This document shows, piece after piece, positions 20,981-31,730 of a DNA stretch of 64,000 bases. The notes beneath the pieces are model-generated. The model was not told where the DNA came from and did not search any database. It was given only the letters and a program-made list of their open reading frames with translations. The position numbers and the translations under genes are program-made. The stretch's first letter is position 1. The number at the start of each line of letters is the position of its first letter. Origin of the DNA: Palaemon carinicauda (lineage: Eukaryota > Arthropoda > Malacostraca > Decapoda > Palaemonidae); the NCBI RefSeq assembly GCF_036898095.1, contig NC_090751.1:75296680-75360679 (forward strand), read 5' to 3'.

Positions 20981-21786
20981 TAGAATAAAGAAAAGAGAAG
21001 AGTGATATTTTGAATAGTTTGATTTACCTGCTTGAGAACATTAAGGCATCACATGTTGGGAAGGAAATTTGCACTCTCCACTACCGGCACAGTGAGAGTA
21101 TACTTCCCAGATGGTCCACTCCATACCCTACCCGAAGGATAGCATCAAAACAGATATAGAGGCACAGGTGTAAGCTGAACCCGCCTGTTAGGACTGAGAC
21201 CAAGAAACTATGGAATCATCCTCCCCATATCTGTAATGACGGGCTTCCGGCCAAAAGCCGAGAGTCCTACTCCGGGCATTGGATCCCCCTGGATTCCAAA
21301 GACCCAACACTTGAGAAAAGGTCCAAACCATCTTCGGGATGGCTGAGATCATCCAATACTCTCACATATAGCTTTGAGCACAAACTCCTCACAACCGTGA
21401 CACCTTTCCCATTCATCAAAGCAGGCAGCAATACCGGATGTAGAAACATTCGTCCAAGCGGCATTAACAGATGTATAAACATCCATGCCATGAAAAAAAA
21501 AATATAATAAACACATATATATGTAAATATATACTGTACACATATGCATATGGGAAATTTAACTCATAGGGTTGGGACAGCAACATGAAAGAGTTTATAA
21601 TATTAGAAGGTTGAAGCAATATAAAGAGGAAGAAAAAGATAAGAAAGAGAGAAATTTAGATTCGAACTGGGGGAGCAGTTTCCCCAAGTTCGAGAGCCCT
21701 CTTGCCCGTCAACAAGTTTCAGCATGGGAATAGAATGCCGTGCTGAAGCTCAATGACTTCATCAAAGCATTCTCTCAATAAAAGGG
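20981..21786 (-). promoter_or_regulatory. D-type 5' UTR (copy D2), probable internal promoter
   Basis: Roughly 800 bp shared in order with 56027-56869 (D1). Its distal 420 bp are also shared with 23930-24353 (D3). Target duplications place the element end at its right edge, so this is the element's 5' UTR. Elements of this class normally carry an internal promoter here, but I see no certain core motif. A sense-strand frame containing VLDDLSHPEDGLDLF is partly kept in D1. Confidence 0.65.
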
Positions 21787-21796
21787 ACTGAAACCC

Positions 21797-22076
21797 TGAG
21801 GTATTGGGATCCGAAGGGTTGCACCGTCTGTTCAGCCTTGATGACCGATGGTTTCGGTAATCCCCAGACAACGGAGTTGAGGGATTCTGCGAGGGAAACA
21901 CTTCAAAAGTGGGTAAGAGGGTTCCAGAAGAACTCTCCGGGACCTTACCTGCCAACCGAAGCTAAGAGAAGACTTCTGTTCCTTAAGGCCAAATCCCACA
22001 AGGTTGTGCCTCAGGCACAGGTCAAGCCTCCCTTCATCCAGCTGACAATATAGGCTGACATCAACAAGGCTCTCGA
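21797..22076 (+). pseudogene. DL3 gag, second piece (between copies D2 and D3)
   Basis: Continues the gag frame from 15362: a C-x2-C pair (GCTVCSALMTDGF), then DSARETLQKWVRGFQKNSPG and a basic stretch EAKRRLLFLKAKSHK. A TAG at 22051-22053 interrupts the frame. The same frame then runs through INKALEG into the third piece after copy D3. Function is inferred from position and from the DL1 parallel. Confidence 0.6.
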
Positions 22077-22199
22077 TTGATTGATTTAAAGTTTTCAGGC
22101 ATCCTGACATCTGAGGTCATTGACTACGGTAACATTTAATTCATGTATACAAAAATAAAAAATAAAAGAGTATTCAATTAAAATCATAAAAGTTGAATG

Positions 22200-23932
22200 T
22201 CATAAAAGTTGAATATTTTTCAGAAGACCTGCTTTTGAAATAAATCTAAAAATGCCACTTGCATGGTAGGACACATCATTTCCAAGAATCTTGGCAAGGA
22301 TGAACCTGCCACCCTCACCTCGAGCCTCAAACAAATATCTATTCCTCAAGTTGTTATAATTGGGGCATTTGGTCAACAAATGCCTTACTGTTAGAGGTAC
22401 TAAACAGTCGTCACAATACGGTTGGTGTTGGCCCTTCAGCAGAAACTCGTGTGTCAACCGAGTGTGACCAATACGGACACGACAAAGAGACGTCTCCCAT
22501 TTTCGTGGCATCATATTATACCTCCAAGGAGATATGTCATTTGCTACCGCTCGCATTTTATTCCCATCTAGGCTATCCCATTGCTGTTGCCATTTATTGC
22601 AAACCAATTTCTTGATGTCAGGTAAGAAATCATTACAGGGAATGGGATACCTTCTTGGCAGCAACTCGGATGCAGCCTCCTTAGCCAGTGAATCTGCCTT
22701 CTCATTCCCAGACACACCTACATGTGCTGGAACCCAACAAAATTGAACTGTTATACCTCTCCGTCCAATAATAAAAAGCCATTCTAAAATCTTTAAAACT
22801 AGCGGTTTATTAGAATTAAAAACTTCTATAGCTTGAAGGACACTCCTTGCATCACTAAAAATTGTAAAATTACCCTCCTTCTCCAACGCTATTTTCTCAA
22901 TAGCGGTTAATATGCCATACAGTTCGGCAGTAAATATGGAAGCGGGCAGAGGAAGTGCACTTCTACAATTAAAACCATTACTATGTACTCCAAATCCAAC
23001 GCCAGCATCAGATTCGGAGCCATCAGTATAGATAAAAGTTGATCCTCTATGTTCTTTAACATGTTCATTAAAAAGACACACCTGGCTTCTAGGTCTGACA
23101 TATTCTTCTTATCTCCAATAAAATATTTACAAGAAGATACCTCTGGTAACTTCCATGGAGGCGTTGATGATACATTGAATGGCAGTACCTTATTTCTAAT
23201 TATATCCAGACTATTTAATAATCGTTTCACCCGAAAGCCATAAGATTGAGGAGATTTTGGGTGCAACTCAAAGTATGGTGCGTGTCTTACAAGGCTTGCA
23301 GTCTGAAAGGCTAGAGAGTTAGGGAGTCTTTGCAATCTAAACCAATACCGAATAATGGAAGACATTCGGTAAAGGTCTAGAGGTAACTCTCCAGCATCAA
23401 CAAGGAGACTTAGGATAGGCGAGGTTTTAAAAGCTCCAGTAGACATTCTAATACCTGCATGATGTATCGAGTCTAATATTTTTAACCGGCTTGGGGTGGT
23501 TGAAGAATATATTTCACAACCATAACTAATTTTGGAAAAAATCAACGCCTTGTATAATTTTAAAATAGTATTGCGGTCTGGCCCCCATGATGTATGGGAC
23601 AATACTTTAAAGATATTCAGAGCTTCAACACATTTAGCTTTTAATGCTTTTAAGTGAGAAACCCATGTAAGCTTACAATCAAATATCAAACCTAAAACTT
23701 TAGCTTCTCTTGCACATGGTATCCGTTGACCTTTAATGTATATATCCGGGTCTGGATGTACTCCCCGGATACGACAAAAATGGACAATGGTAGTTTTACT
23801 TGTCGAGAACCTAAATCCATTCATGTCAGCCCACTGGATAATTTTATCAACAGAGAGTTGGATTTTTCTCTCAACCATTGCCATTCTAGTGCCAGCAAAT
23901 GATATTGAGAGATCATCCACATATAGCTTTGA
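22200..23932 (-). pseudogene. Non-LTR ORF2 3' part (copy D3)
   Basis: Contains the last part of RT from VDDLSISF onward, the connection region, RNase H (IYTDGSES, AELYGILTAIE, FSDARS, HVGVSGNEKAD) and the C-terminal C-x2-C-x7-H-x4-C (CDDCLVPLTVRHLLTKC). One frameshift at about 23050-23110 divides it into two frames. The upstream frame reads into the joined 5' UTR, giving an accidental fused frame up to 24103. The endonuclease and RT core are absent. Confidence 0.85.
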
Positions 23933-24353
23933 GCACAAACACCTCCCAACCGTGACACCTTTCCCATTCATCAAAGCAGGCAGCAATACTGGATGTAGAA
24001 ACATCTGCCCAAGGGGCAATAACAGATGTAGAAACATCCATGACATAAAGAGAGAGAGAAAAAAAAAGATAATAAACATACATATATATGAAAAAATATA
24101 CACATATACATATGGAAAATTTTACTCATAGAGTTGGGACAGCATCATGAAAGAAAGTTTATAATATTAGGAGAAGGTTGAAGCAATATAAAGAGGAAGA
24201 AAAAGATAAGAAAGAGAGAAATTTAGATTCGAACTGGGGGAGCAACTTCCCCAAGTTCGAGAGACCTCTTGCCCGTCACCAAGTTTCAGCCCGGGAATAG
24301 AATGCCGTGCTGAAGCTCAATGACTTCATCAAGACATTCTCTCATTAAGAGGG
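23930..24353 (-). promoter_or_regulatory. D-type 5' UTR, distal 420 bp (copy D3)
   Basis: Matches 21362-21786 and about 56430-56869 base for base with scattered differences. It marks the true 5' end of D-type elements. It is retained in this internally deleted copy and would still carry any promoter near the start site. Confidence 0.7.
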
Positions 24354-24366
24354 ACAAGGCTCTCGA

Positions 24367-24868
24367 AGGCATGGACAACCATCAAGAACGGATGTCAGAG
24401 GTGTCCTCAGACACTGAAAAGGATCTTCTACAAGACGATCCTGAAGATGAGGTGGCCCAGCCACAAGAGGAGGAAAAAGGATCCGTATCGACAATAACGG
24501 AAGACCCTCAATTTTCTGTGACGGCATATCAACCTGTGCCATCAACCTCTTTGGCCCCAACTCCTCAATCGGACCCGCTGTTAACCAAGGGCGAACGGCT
24601 CATGGCACAGCTGCAACTGATGATGGAAACGATGCGCAAGGAACAACAAGAGATGAGGAGGGAAGTCAGAGAAGCGAAATGCTCAGCCGCTTTCAGCGGC
24701 TCTCACAAGCATGTCAGTGTCTCTGACTTACCCCAATGCTCCGAAACCAACCCCTGGAGGTATGCGGAGTTTATGCCCATGATGAATGGGAAACTTTACA
24801 TCTCTGAGAAGATGGGGGCCAAATCCCTCGAAGATCTCCAATTCTGGCTTACCCAGAATGCTTTGTGA
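24367..24868 (+). pseudogene. DL3 gag, third piece
   Basis: Continues the gag frame after copy D3. It has an acidic segment (SDTEKDLLQDDPEDEVAQ), then a probable coiled coil (MAQLQLMMETMRKEQQEMRR), then SDLPQCSETNPWRYAEFM and MGAKSLEDLQFWL. It ends at TGA in 24866-24868 because of a frameshift. The next block continues in a different frame. Unlike DL1, there is no long Ser/Pro repeat segment. Confidence 0.65.
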
Positions 24869-25866
24869 GATTGCGGGATGAACCAGCACCACGAGAGGAG
24901 ACGTAACCTAAGGTCATAATCTTTGAGCATGACAAGGCGCAGGCTCTCTTGACGAGTATCCTAAAGAAAGCCAGCTATACCAACTCGAATGTTTCAGCTT
25001 TGAGCAAGAGGCACCCTACCTTCCTTGCTCCTTCCTCCAGAGCTTTTCCCTTTACGACCAAAGCTCTCAACTGCGTGCTAAAATCAGTTGACGCGGGCAA
25101 ACCATTCCCTACGCTAGAAGAATGCAAACCATTGTCTCTAGCCCTGCCTACTTGCGAGAAGACTGGAACGAGGTTCATCTTCTCAATCTCAAAACTGAAC
25201 CCAGATATAGCAGGACAACACTTCAACGAGAACCTTCCAAAGTTATTGGAACATCTTCTGAGAAGGGAACAGGAGACAAAAGAGACACTAGCCACCTCTT
25301 TGTCTCTCCAGAACTGTATGGAGATGTGTGCAGGCATCTCGAGCACCCCAGATATGTACACAGTCCTAGCCAAGATGCACATGGCTACCCTTGTGAAGGA
25401 CATGTACGCTTTCGTAAAGGCCAGGAGGGCCTGTAGAGAGCATGTGTTTGCCAATGCAACGGTCAAACACAAGCCCAGGAAGTTGATTACTTCATGTATC
25501 TGGGGCAAAGACCTCTTCCCAAAAGAAGTAGTCCAAGAGGTAGTTGCTAAAGCCACCACGGAGAATAGGAACCTTCTCTAGAAGTGGGGCATGTCTTCCA
25601 AGAGGAAATCATCCTCCGTTGCCGGTCCCCAACCCAAAAAGAGGAAGAAAAATAAACAACGTGTACCTCGTAGACCTGCACAGCATTCTATGGTTACCAT
25701 GACCACAGTGCCCCAAATGGTTGTCCAGCCGCAAACCACCCTCCAAATGGTGCCTCGGCAGTTGGTACCTCAGTCGTCAGCCTTTAATCCAGGCTTTGAG
25801 AGGCACACCACTACCTTTCACCCGAAAGGTAGAGGCTCTAGAAGAGGCTCCTCAAGAAACCCATAA
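24869..25866 (+). pseudogene. DL3 gag C-terminal domain and basic tail
   Basis: From 24872 a frame with one TAA at about 24908 leads into a helical domain with KKASYTNSNVSALSKRH, LLEHLLRREQETKETLA and WGKDLFPKEVVQEVVAKA, stopping at 25579-25581. The tail at 25591-25866 is basic (KPKKRKKNKQRVPRR-like and RGRGSRRGSSR), as in gag nucleic-acid-binding ends. The segment KDLFPKEVVQEV resembles the DL1 gag motif FPEVLVKEIA, supporting a common origin. Confidence 0.6.
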
Positions 25867-26790
25867 AGGGGTAGAGGAGGACGTGGTCAGGGTAACAAAC
25901 CCTCCGGATCATCTCAACAATGAGATGCTCCAGGTAGTAGGAAGACTCTTCCACTTTCGGGATCGTTGGACCTTCGATCCTTGGGCCCACAACCTAATCA
26001 AGAATGGACTCAGGTGGAAATGGAACAAAACTCCACCCCCTTTTCCTCAATTCTTCCAACACTCCACCCCCTTATTGGAAGAATATACCTTAGAACTCTC
26101 AAACAAAAAAGTAATAAGGAAAACAAAGTCCATCAAATTCCATGGAAGGCTGTTTTGTGTTCCCAAGAAAGACTTTGACAAACTCCGTCATTCTAGACTT
26201 GTCTCTACTCAACAAGTTCATCGAGAACAACAAGTTCCGGATGTTAACCCTACAACACAAAAGGACCTAGTTACCGAAAGGGGCATACACGGTCTCAATG
26301 GACCTAGCAGATGCTTATTGGCACCTACCAGTCAGCCGGCCCCTCTCCTCCTACCTAGGATTCAAACTATAGAAGGCAAATTATGTCTTCACAGCCATGC
26401 CCTTAGGACTAAACAACCCCCAAAGGATATTCACAAAACTTGCGGACACAGTCGTCCAACAACTACGCTTAGAAGGCATTCAGGTAGCAGCATACCTGGA
26501 CGACTGGCTGGTGTGAGCAGCATCCAAGACAGCTTGTCTGGAGGCTGCCACAAAGGTGATACAGTATCTGGGCTTCAAGATCAACTACAAGAAGTCTCGC
26601 CTCTCTCCAGCTCAAGAGTTTCAATGGTTAGGAATCCATTGGAACTTGCAGTCACACCGCCTCTCCATCCCACCGAAGAAGAGGAGAGAGAGTGCAGGTT
26701 CTGTCAAGAGACTACTGAAATCCAACAGGAAAGAGTACTGGGCTCTCTCCAGGTTGCAGCAGTGACAGACCCAGTGCTGAAAACACAACT
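25867..26790 (+). pseudogene. DL3 reverse transcriptase, degraded
   Basis: RT motifs are spread over three frames. Around 26120-26200 is FHGRLFCVPKKDFDKLR; around 26290 is VSMDLADAYWHLPV; around 26400 is FTAMPLGLNNPQRIFTKLA; and around 26490 is the catalytic AAYLDDWLV, with a stop directly after it. At 26556-26765 is YLGFKINYKKSRLSP followed by FQWLGIHWN. Gene order and the YLDDW box match DIRS-type RT. Several indels and stops make it non-functional. Confidence 0.75.
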
Positions 26791-26899
26791 GAAGGATGCG
26801 TCAGGAGTCTGGAGAAGATAAACATCAAACACTCGATGAGATCAACAGAGATCAACCCCGACCTTACTGCGATCACTTCTAAGCCCGTGGTCAAAGGTC

Positions 26900-27650
26900 A
26901 AGATCCTAACAAGGACAATTCCCTTAAAATCACCTCAACCTTCAGTGGTCATCCACACAGATGCCTCACCGGAAGGATGGGGAGGCCATTCCCATGAAAG
27001 GAAAGTGCAAGGGAACTGGTCACACCAGTTCAAGACCTTTCACATCAACATTCTGGAAGCCATGGCTGTCTTCCTAATGTTGAAGAAACTATCCCCTAAC
27101 AGATCAGCCCACATCAGGCTGGTCTTGGACAGCGAAGTAATAGTGAAATGTCTGAACTAACTAGACTCGAGATCACCTTACATCAATCACGTGATGTTAG
27201 CCATCTTTCGCTTGGCAAGGAAGAAAAGATGGCACTTACCAGCAGTTCACCTGCAAGGATTCCACAATGTGACGGCGGACGCTCTATCCAGGAAAAAACC
27301 GATAGAGATAGAAAGGTCCCTGGATGCAGACTCATTCTCCTTCATCTTGGAAAAAGTCCCAGAACTGCAGATCAACCTCTTTGCAACGAACGACAACAAG
27401 AAACTACCTCGATATGTGGACCTATACGAGGACCCTCGGGCAGAAGCGATGGACGCCATGTCCCTCGGGCAGAAGCGATGGACGCCATGTCCCTCAGGCA
27501 GAAGCGATGGACGCCATGTCCCTCCATTGGAACAGATGGATTCATTTCTATCTGTTCCCACCAACAAATCTCCTGCTGAAGGTCCTCAACAAGCTGAGAC
27601 CCTTCAGAGGAACAGCAGCAGTAGTGGCCCCCAAATGGGCCAGGAGCAAT
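26900..27650 (+). pseudogene. DL3 RNase H and following conserved region, degraded
   Basis: The RNase H core begins VVIHTDASPEGWGGH near 26945. It includes NILEAMAVFLML, LVLDSEVIVKCLN (followed by a stop at about 27158) and HNVTADALSRKKP near 27270. The downstream DIRS-specific stretch INLFATNDNKKLPRY is followed by a 29-bp tandem expansion that repeats RAEAMDAMS-like codons in three frames. YLFPPTNLLLKVLNKL then follows. The acidic catalytic residues D, E, D, D are visible, but the frame is broken. Confidence 0.7.
27436..27522. repeat. 29-bp tandem repeat, 3 units, inside DL3 pol
   Basis: Three adjoining units start at 27436, 27465 and 27494, each beginning TCGGGCAGAAGCGATGGACG (third unit TCAGG..). 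The only difference I see is one base in unit 3. A unit length not divisible by 3 shifts the frame with each added copy. The near-identity points to recent expansion after the element died. Confidence 0.9.
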
Positions 27651-27651
27651 T

Positions 27652-27761
27652 GGTTCCCTCTAGTGATAGAACTGAAGCTGAAGCGGTTCCCTCTAGTGAT
27701 AGAACTGAAGCTGAAGCGGTTCCCTCTAGTGATAGAACTGAAGCTGAAGCGGTTTCCTCTA
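27652..27761. repeat. 33-bp tandem repeat, 3.3 units, between DL3 RNase H and recombinase
   Basis: Units at 27652, 27685 and 27718 begin GGTTCCCTCTAGTGATAGAA. A partial fourth starts at 27751 with one change. The 33-bp length preserves the frame (VPSSDRTEAEA repeated). Confidence 0.9.
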
Positions 27762-28810
27762 CCGAATCCAGTTCTATCCCAACTGGTTCAGAAGTCAACT
27801 GTCAACGCTTCATCATTGAGAACCCAAAAACCTTCATCTCATGATTTTCTCACCTTAGCAGCCAAGAAAAAGTTCCTGATCTCAAAAGACAACATCGACT
27901 TTATAGAAGAATACAAGTCAAAGTCAACCAGAAGACAATATGAATCGTCTGGGAAGAAGTGGGTCTCCTTTGTCAAAGCAAACAGACCGGCAAAAATCTT
28001 GATAGACTTCTGCCTTTCCTTCCTCATCCACCTTCATGAGCAAGGCCTGGCTTCCACCACAATAACTACGTGTAAGTCAGCCTTGACTAGACCTCTTCTT
28101 TACGCCTTCCAGGTGGACCTGTGAAACGAAATCTTCAATAAGATTCTGAAAGCATGCGCTAGACTCAAACCAGCAACCCCTCCAAAGCCCATATCATGGT
28201 CCTTGGACAAAGTCTTGCACTATGCTTCGAACTTGAACAACGAAGATTATACCCTAAAAGATCTAACACAGAAAGTGATATTCTTGTTTGCTATAGCCTC
28301 AGGGGGTAGAGTTAGTGAAATAGTGGCCCTATCTAGAAACGAAGGTCATATCCAGTTCACAGAAGAGGGAAAACTGGATCTCTTTCCCGATCCTGCCATT
28401 CTCGCCAAAATCGAGGGGGCCTTGGAGAATCTGCCATCTGAAGGAAGATTTCTCTCTATGTCCAGTAGTGTCTTAAGGTCTATCTTCGAAGAACTTCAGA
28501 CTTCAAGGAGGGACAGCTCTCCCTAGAAAAAACCTTAGGATCAAACTTATCCCTAAAACAACTGAGGGCAAAACTCACCTACTTTATTCGCAGAGCGGAT
28601 CCTGACTGTACACCCGCAGGTCACGATCCTAGAAAAGTTGCTTCCTCGTTTAACTTCTTTCAACATATGGACTTTGATAGACTCCGCTTATATACTGGGT
28701 GGAAATCTTCTAGAGTCTTCTATAGACATTACGCGAAGCAAGTGCATGAAATAAAACACTTTGTGGTGGCGGCAGGTAGTTATAAACCCTGTCGTCTAGT
28801 GCTGCGATGA
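27762..28810 (+). pseudogene. DL3 tyrosine recombinase, frameshifted
   Basis: The N-terminal SAM-like part reads FIEEYKSKSTRRQYESSGKK and TTITTCKSALTRPLLYAF. After a TGA at about 28121, the catalytic domain begins WSLDKVLHYASNLNNE. Catalytic Arg lies in ASGGRVSEIVALSR (about 28315). The His-Arg pair is in HDPRKVASSFNFF (about 28625), and the Tyr nucleophile is in SRVFYRHYAKQV (about 28720). A frameshift near 28510 separates the last two motifs from the first. In this family the recombinase inserts a circular DNA intermediate instead of a DDE integrase. All catalytic residues are present, but the gene is broken. Confidence 0.8.
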
Positions 28811-29386
28811 AAAGTGGACTGTTTGGGACTTAACAGTAGCTGGGTGAACAGGTATTAACATCTTTGAGTATAATACCTTTCAATGAGAATCACTATGGTA
28901 ATTCTCGAACTGTTCTATATACAGTAGTTGTAGAATCTAACCAATAACACCAGTGCCGTGTGAACATTCATACACAGTGTTGAAACATATCCAACATCTA
29001 GATGGAATCAATCAAATAATTTCACAATAGTGAGAGGCACCTATGACTAATCCATAATATATGTATTTTTTACCTTACAGGTTAAAAATATATATACCCG
29101 AAGATGTTGAAATATCAAAAGGATTCTTTTTATGATAGATTTGTTGTTAAATTTTTATATTTGTCTATACAAATAAATACATAAAAATATATCTGCGTCT
29201 TATTAGCTCTGCATGAAATCGAATAAATGATCCAGAGCCTTTTATTTTTCCTAAAAATAATATATTTGACAGTATAACCTCTGTAAGAACAACCTGGTAA
29301 TCTGTAAAAAGTTCCACTTTGTTCCTATGAAATAATAACTTAAAGTCGATCTCCACAATTTCCCTGTAGGGAGCAGGAAGCCCTTA
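28811..29386. other. Spacer between DL3 and the truncated non-LTR copy
   Basis: Probably the DL3 3' UTR at first, then AT-rich DNA. I found no foldback terminus comparable to those of DL1 and DL2, so the DL3 right end is not defined. No coding frame of note. Confidence 0.5.
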
Positions 29387-31730
29387 TTGATTGATTGATT
29401 AAAGGTTTTCAGGTATCCTGACATCTAAGGTCATTGACACCGATATCATTTAGTTTTATATACAAAAAAAATTAGAGAATATTCAATTAAAACCATAAAA
29501 GTTGAATGTCATTATAAAAATTAGAGTGTTTTCAGAAGACCTGATTCTAAAATAAAACTAAAAATGCCACTTGCATAGTAGGACACATCATGTCCAAGAA
29601 TCTTGGCAAGGATGAACCTGCCACCCTCACCTCGAGCCTCAAATAAATATCTATTCCTTAAGTTATTATAATTGGGGCATTCGGTCAACCAATGCCTCAC
29701 TGTTAGAGGTACTAAACAGTCCTCGCAATACGGTTGGTGTTGGCCCTTCAGCAGAAACTCGTGTGTCAACAGTGTGTGACCAATACGGAGACGACAAAGA
29801 GAAGTCTCCCATTTTCGGGGCATCATGTTATACCTCCAAGGTGATATGACATTTGTTACTTCTCTCATTTTATTGCCATCTAGACTACCCCAGTACTGTT
29901 GCCATTTATTACAAACCAATTTCTTGATGTTAGGTAGGAAATCGTTACACGGAATGGGATACCTTCTTGGCAGCAACTCGGATGCAGCATTCTTTGCCAG
30001 TGAATCTGCCTTCTCATTCCCAGACACACCTACATGTGCCGGAACCCAACAAAATCTAACCATTAAACCTCTCCTTCCAATATTAAAAAGCCATTCTAAA
30101 ATCTTTAAAACTAGAGGGTTGCTAGAATTAAAAACTTTAGAGCTTGAATGACACTCCTTGCATTACTAAAAATTGTAAAATTACCCTCCTTCTCCAACGC
30201 TATTTTCTCAATAGAGGTTAATATGCCATACAGTTCGGCAGTAAATATGGAAGCTGTTAGAGGAAGTGCACCTCTACAATTAAAACCATTACTATGTACT
30301 CCAAATCCAACGCCAGCATCAGATTTGGAGCCATCAGTATATGCAAAAGTTGATCCTCTGTTCTTTAACATGTTCCATAAAAAGAGACCTGGCTTCTAGG
30401 TCAGTCATATTCTTCTTAACTCCAATAAAGTATTTACAAAAAGATATCTCTGGTAATTTCCATGGAGGCGTTGATGATACCTTGAATGGAAGTACCTTAC
30501 TTCTAATTATATCAAGACTGTTTAAAAATCGTTTCACCCGAAAGCCATAAGGTTGAGGAGATTTTGGGTGTAACTCAAAGTATGATGTATGTCTTACAAG
30601 GCTTGCAGTCTGAAAGGCTAAAGAGTTAGGGAGTCTTTGCCATCTAAACCAATACCGAATAATAGAGGATATTCGGTAAAGGTCCAGAGGGAACTCTCCA
30701 GCATCAACAAGGAGACTTGGGATAGGTGAGATTCTAAATGCTCCTGTAGACAATCTAATACCAGCATGATGTATCGATTCTAATATTTTTAACCCGCTTG
30801 GGGTGGCTGAAGAGTATATTTCGCATCCATAACTAATTTTGGAAAAAATCAAGGCCTTGAATAATTTTAAAATAGTATTGCGGTGTGCCTCCGATGATGT
30901 ATGGGACAATACTTTTAAGATATTCAGAGCCTCAAGACATTTAGCTTTTAACGCTTTCAAGTGAGAAACCCATGTAAGCCTACAATCAAATATCAAACCT
31001 AAGAATTTAGCTTTACTTAAACATGGTATCCGTTGACCTTTAATGTACAGTATATATCCGGGTATGGATGTACTCCCCGGATACGACAAAAATGGACAAT
31101 GGTACAGTAGTTTTACTTGTCGAGAACTTAAATCCATTCATATCGGCCCACTGGATAATTTTGTCAACAGAGTTTTGCATTTTACTCTCAACTATTGCCA
31201 TTCTAGTTCCAGCAAATGATATTGAGAGATCATCCACAAATAATGTTGAGAGAAAATCTTGGGGAATGACTGAGGATATCCCATTAATTGCTAGTGCAAA
31301 CAGGGTTACACTCAGCATACTCCCCTGAGGAACTCCTTCTTCCTGACACTTACTCTCTGACAGAGTTTCCCCCCCCCCTCTCACTTGAAAAACTCCATGT
31401 GAAAGAAATGCCTGAATAAATAGCAGAAGCTCTCCTCTCAATCCCAATTCATGAATTGTTTTCAGTATACCATATCTCCAAGTGGTATCATATGTCTTTT
31501 CAAGGAAAAAAAAAAAAGACTCACATGGTGCTGTTTGGAAGCAACCACTTCACAAATAGAGGACTTAAGTCATATCAACTCATCAGACGTTGAGTGCATT
31601 TTTCTGAATCCACATTGAATCGGTGATAAAATACTCTTCTTTTCAAGGTACCAAATCAGTCTTGCATTGACCATCTTCTCCATGATTTTACATAAACAAG
31701 ATGTCAATGCAATAGGTCAGTAGTTTTTTG
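29387..31730 (-). mobile_element. Non-LTR copy, 3' part only (abuts DL1)
   Basis: Begins with the 3' tail (ATTGATTGATTGATT on the plus strand) and extends through the 3' UTR, RNase H and most of RT. Similarity stops at about 31730, where the DL1 foldback terminus starts. No target duplication is visible. Either the copy was 5'-truncated, or DL1 landed inside it and the remainder lies beyond the window. Confidence 0.8.
29521..31730 (-). pseudogene. Non-LTR ORF2 3' part, frameshifted
   Basis: Pieces in order of translation: RT at 31040-31447 (QEEGVPQGSMLSVTLF and LFVDDLSISF intact, with a short C-run insertion after VRGG); the connection region at 30334-31137; RNase H at 30111-30371 (YTDGSKS, AELYGILT, FSNARS with Asp changed to Asn); and the RNase H end plus CCHC at 29521-30063 (HVGVSGNEKAD, CEDCLVPLTVRHWLTEC). 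At least four frame breaks. Confidence 0.85.

Larger units (their letters stand above)
15363..21786 (-). mobile_element. Non-LTR retrotransposon copy D2 (D-type, full length, decayed)
   Basis: Roughly 6.4 kb with the 3' tail (GATT repeats on the plus strand), ORF2 relic, ORF1 and the D-type 5' UTR. It is flanked by an imperfect 10-bp duplication: ACTAAAACCC at 15353-15362 and ACTGAAACCC at 21787-21796. The 5' end on the minus strand (CCCTTTTATTGAGAGAATG) agrees with those of D1 and D3. ORF2 is broken many times, so this is an old insertion. Confidence 0.85.
22077..24353 (-). mobile_element. Non-LTR copy D3: internally deleted D-type
   Basis: A 2.3-kb element with the 3' half of ORF2, the 3' UTR and tail, joined directly to the first 420 bp of the D-type 5' UTR. 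A perfect 13-bp duplication, ACAAGGCTCTCGA, at 22064-22076 and 24354-24366 shows that it inserted as one unit. The internal join is at about 23928-23932, where both parents share TGTG on the minus strand. About 4.2 kb is missing relative to full-length D1. Confidence 0.85.
15251..28810 (+). mobile_element. DIRS-like retrotransposon DL3, plus strand, with two nested insertions
   Basis: The pieces on the plus strand join across two insertions. Gag is at 15251-15362, 21797-22076 and 24367-25866; RT at 25867-26790; RNase H at 26900-27650; tyrosine recombinase at 27762-28810. D-type copies D2 and D3 interrupt gag, and each is flanked by a duplication of the gag sequence. Several stops, frameshifts and two tandem expansions show that it is dead. 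DL3 is clearly different from DL1 and DL2 in sequence but has the same gene order. Confidence 0.8.

Noticed and set aside
22907..24103. A 398-codon gene with a hydrophobic N-terminus
   Set aside because: It is a chance fusion of 5' UTR sequence with the ORF2 C-terminal half in an internally deleted element.
23049..24131. Splicing as the origin of the 5' UTR/ORF2 join in copy D3
   Set aside because: A GTGAGA donor-like word exists in the 5' UTR, but the ORF2 side has no AG before the join, and the shared TGTG fits a template switch or deletion better.
24975..25559. Minus-strand frame of 194 codons
   Set aside because: It is antisense to the DL3 gag C-terminal domain, which has the clearer protein character and the correct gene order.
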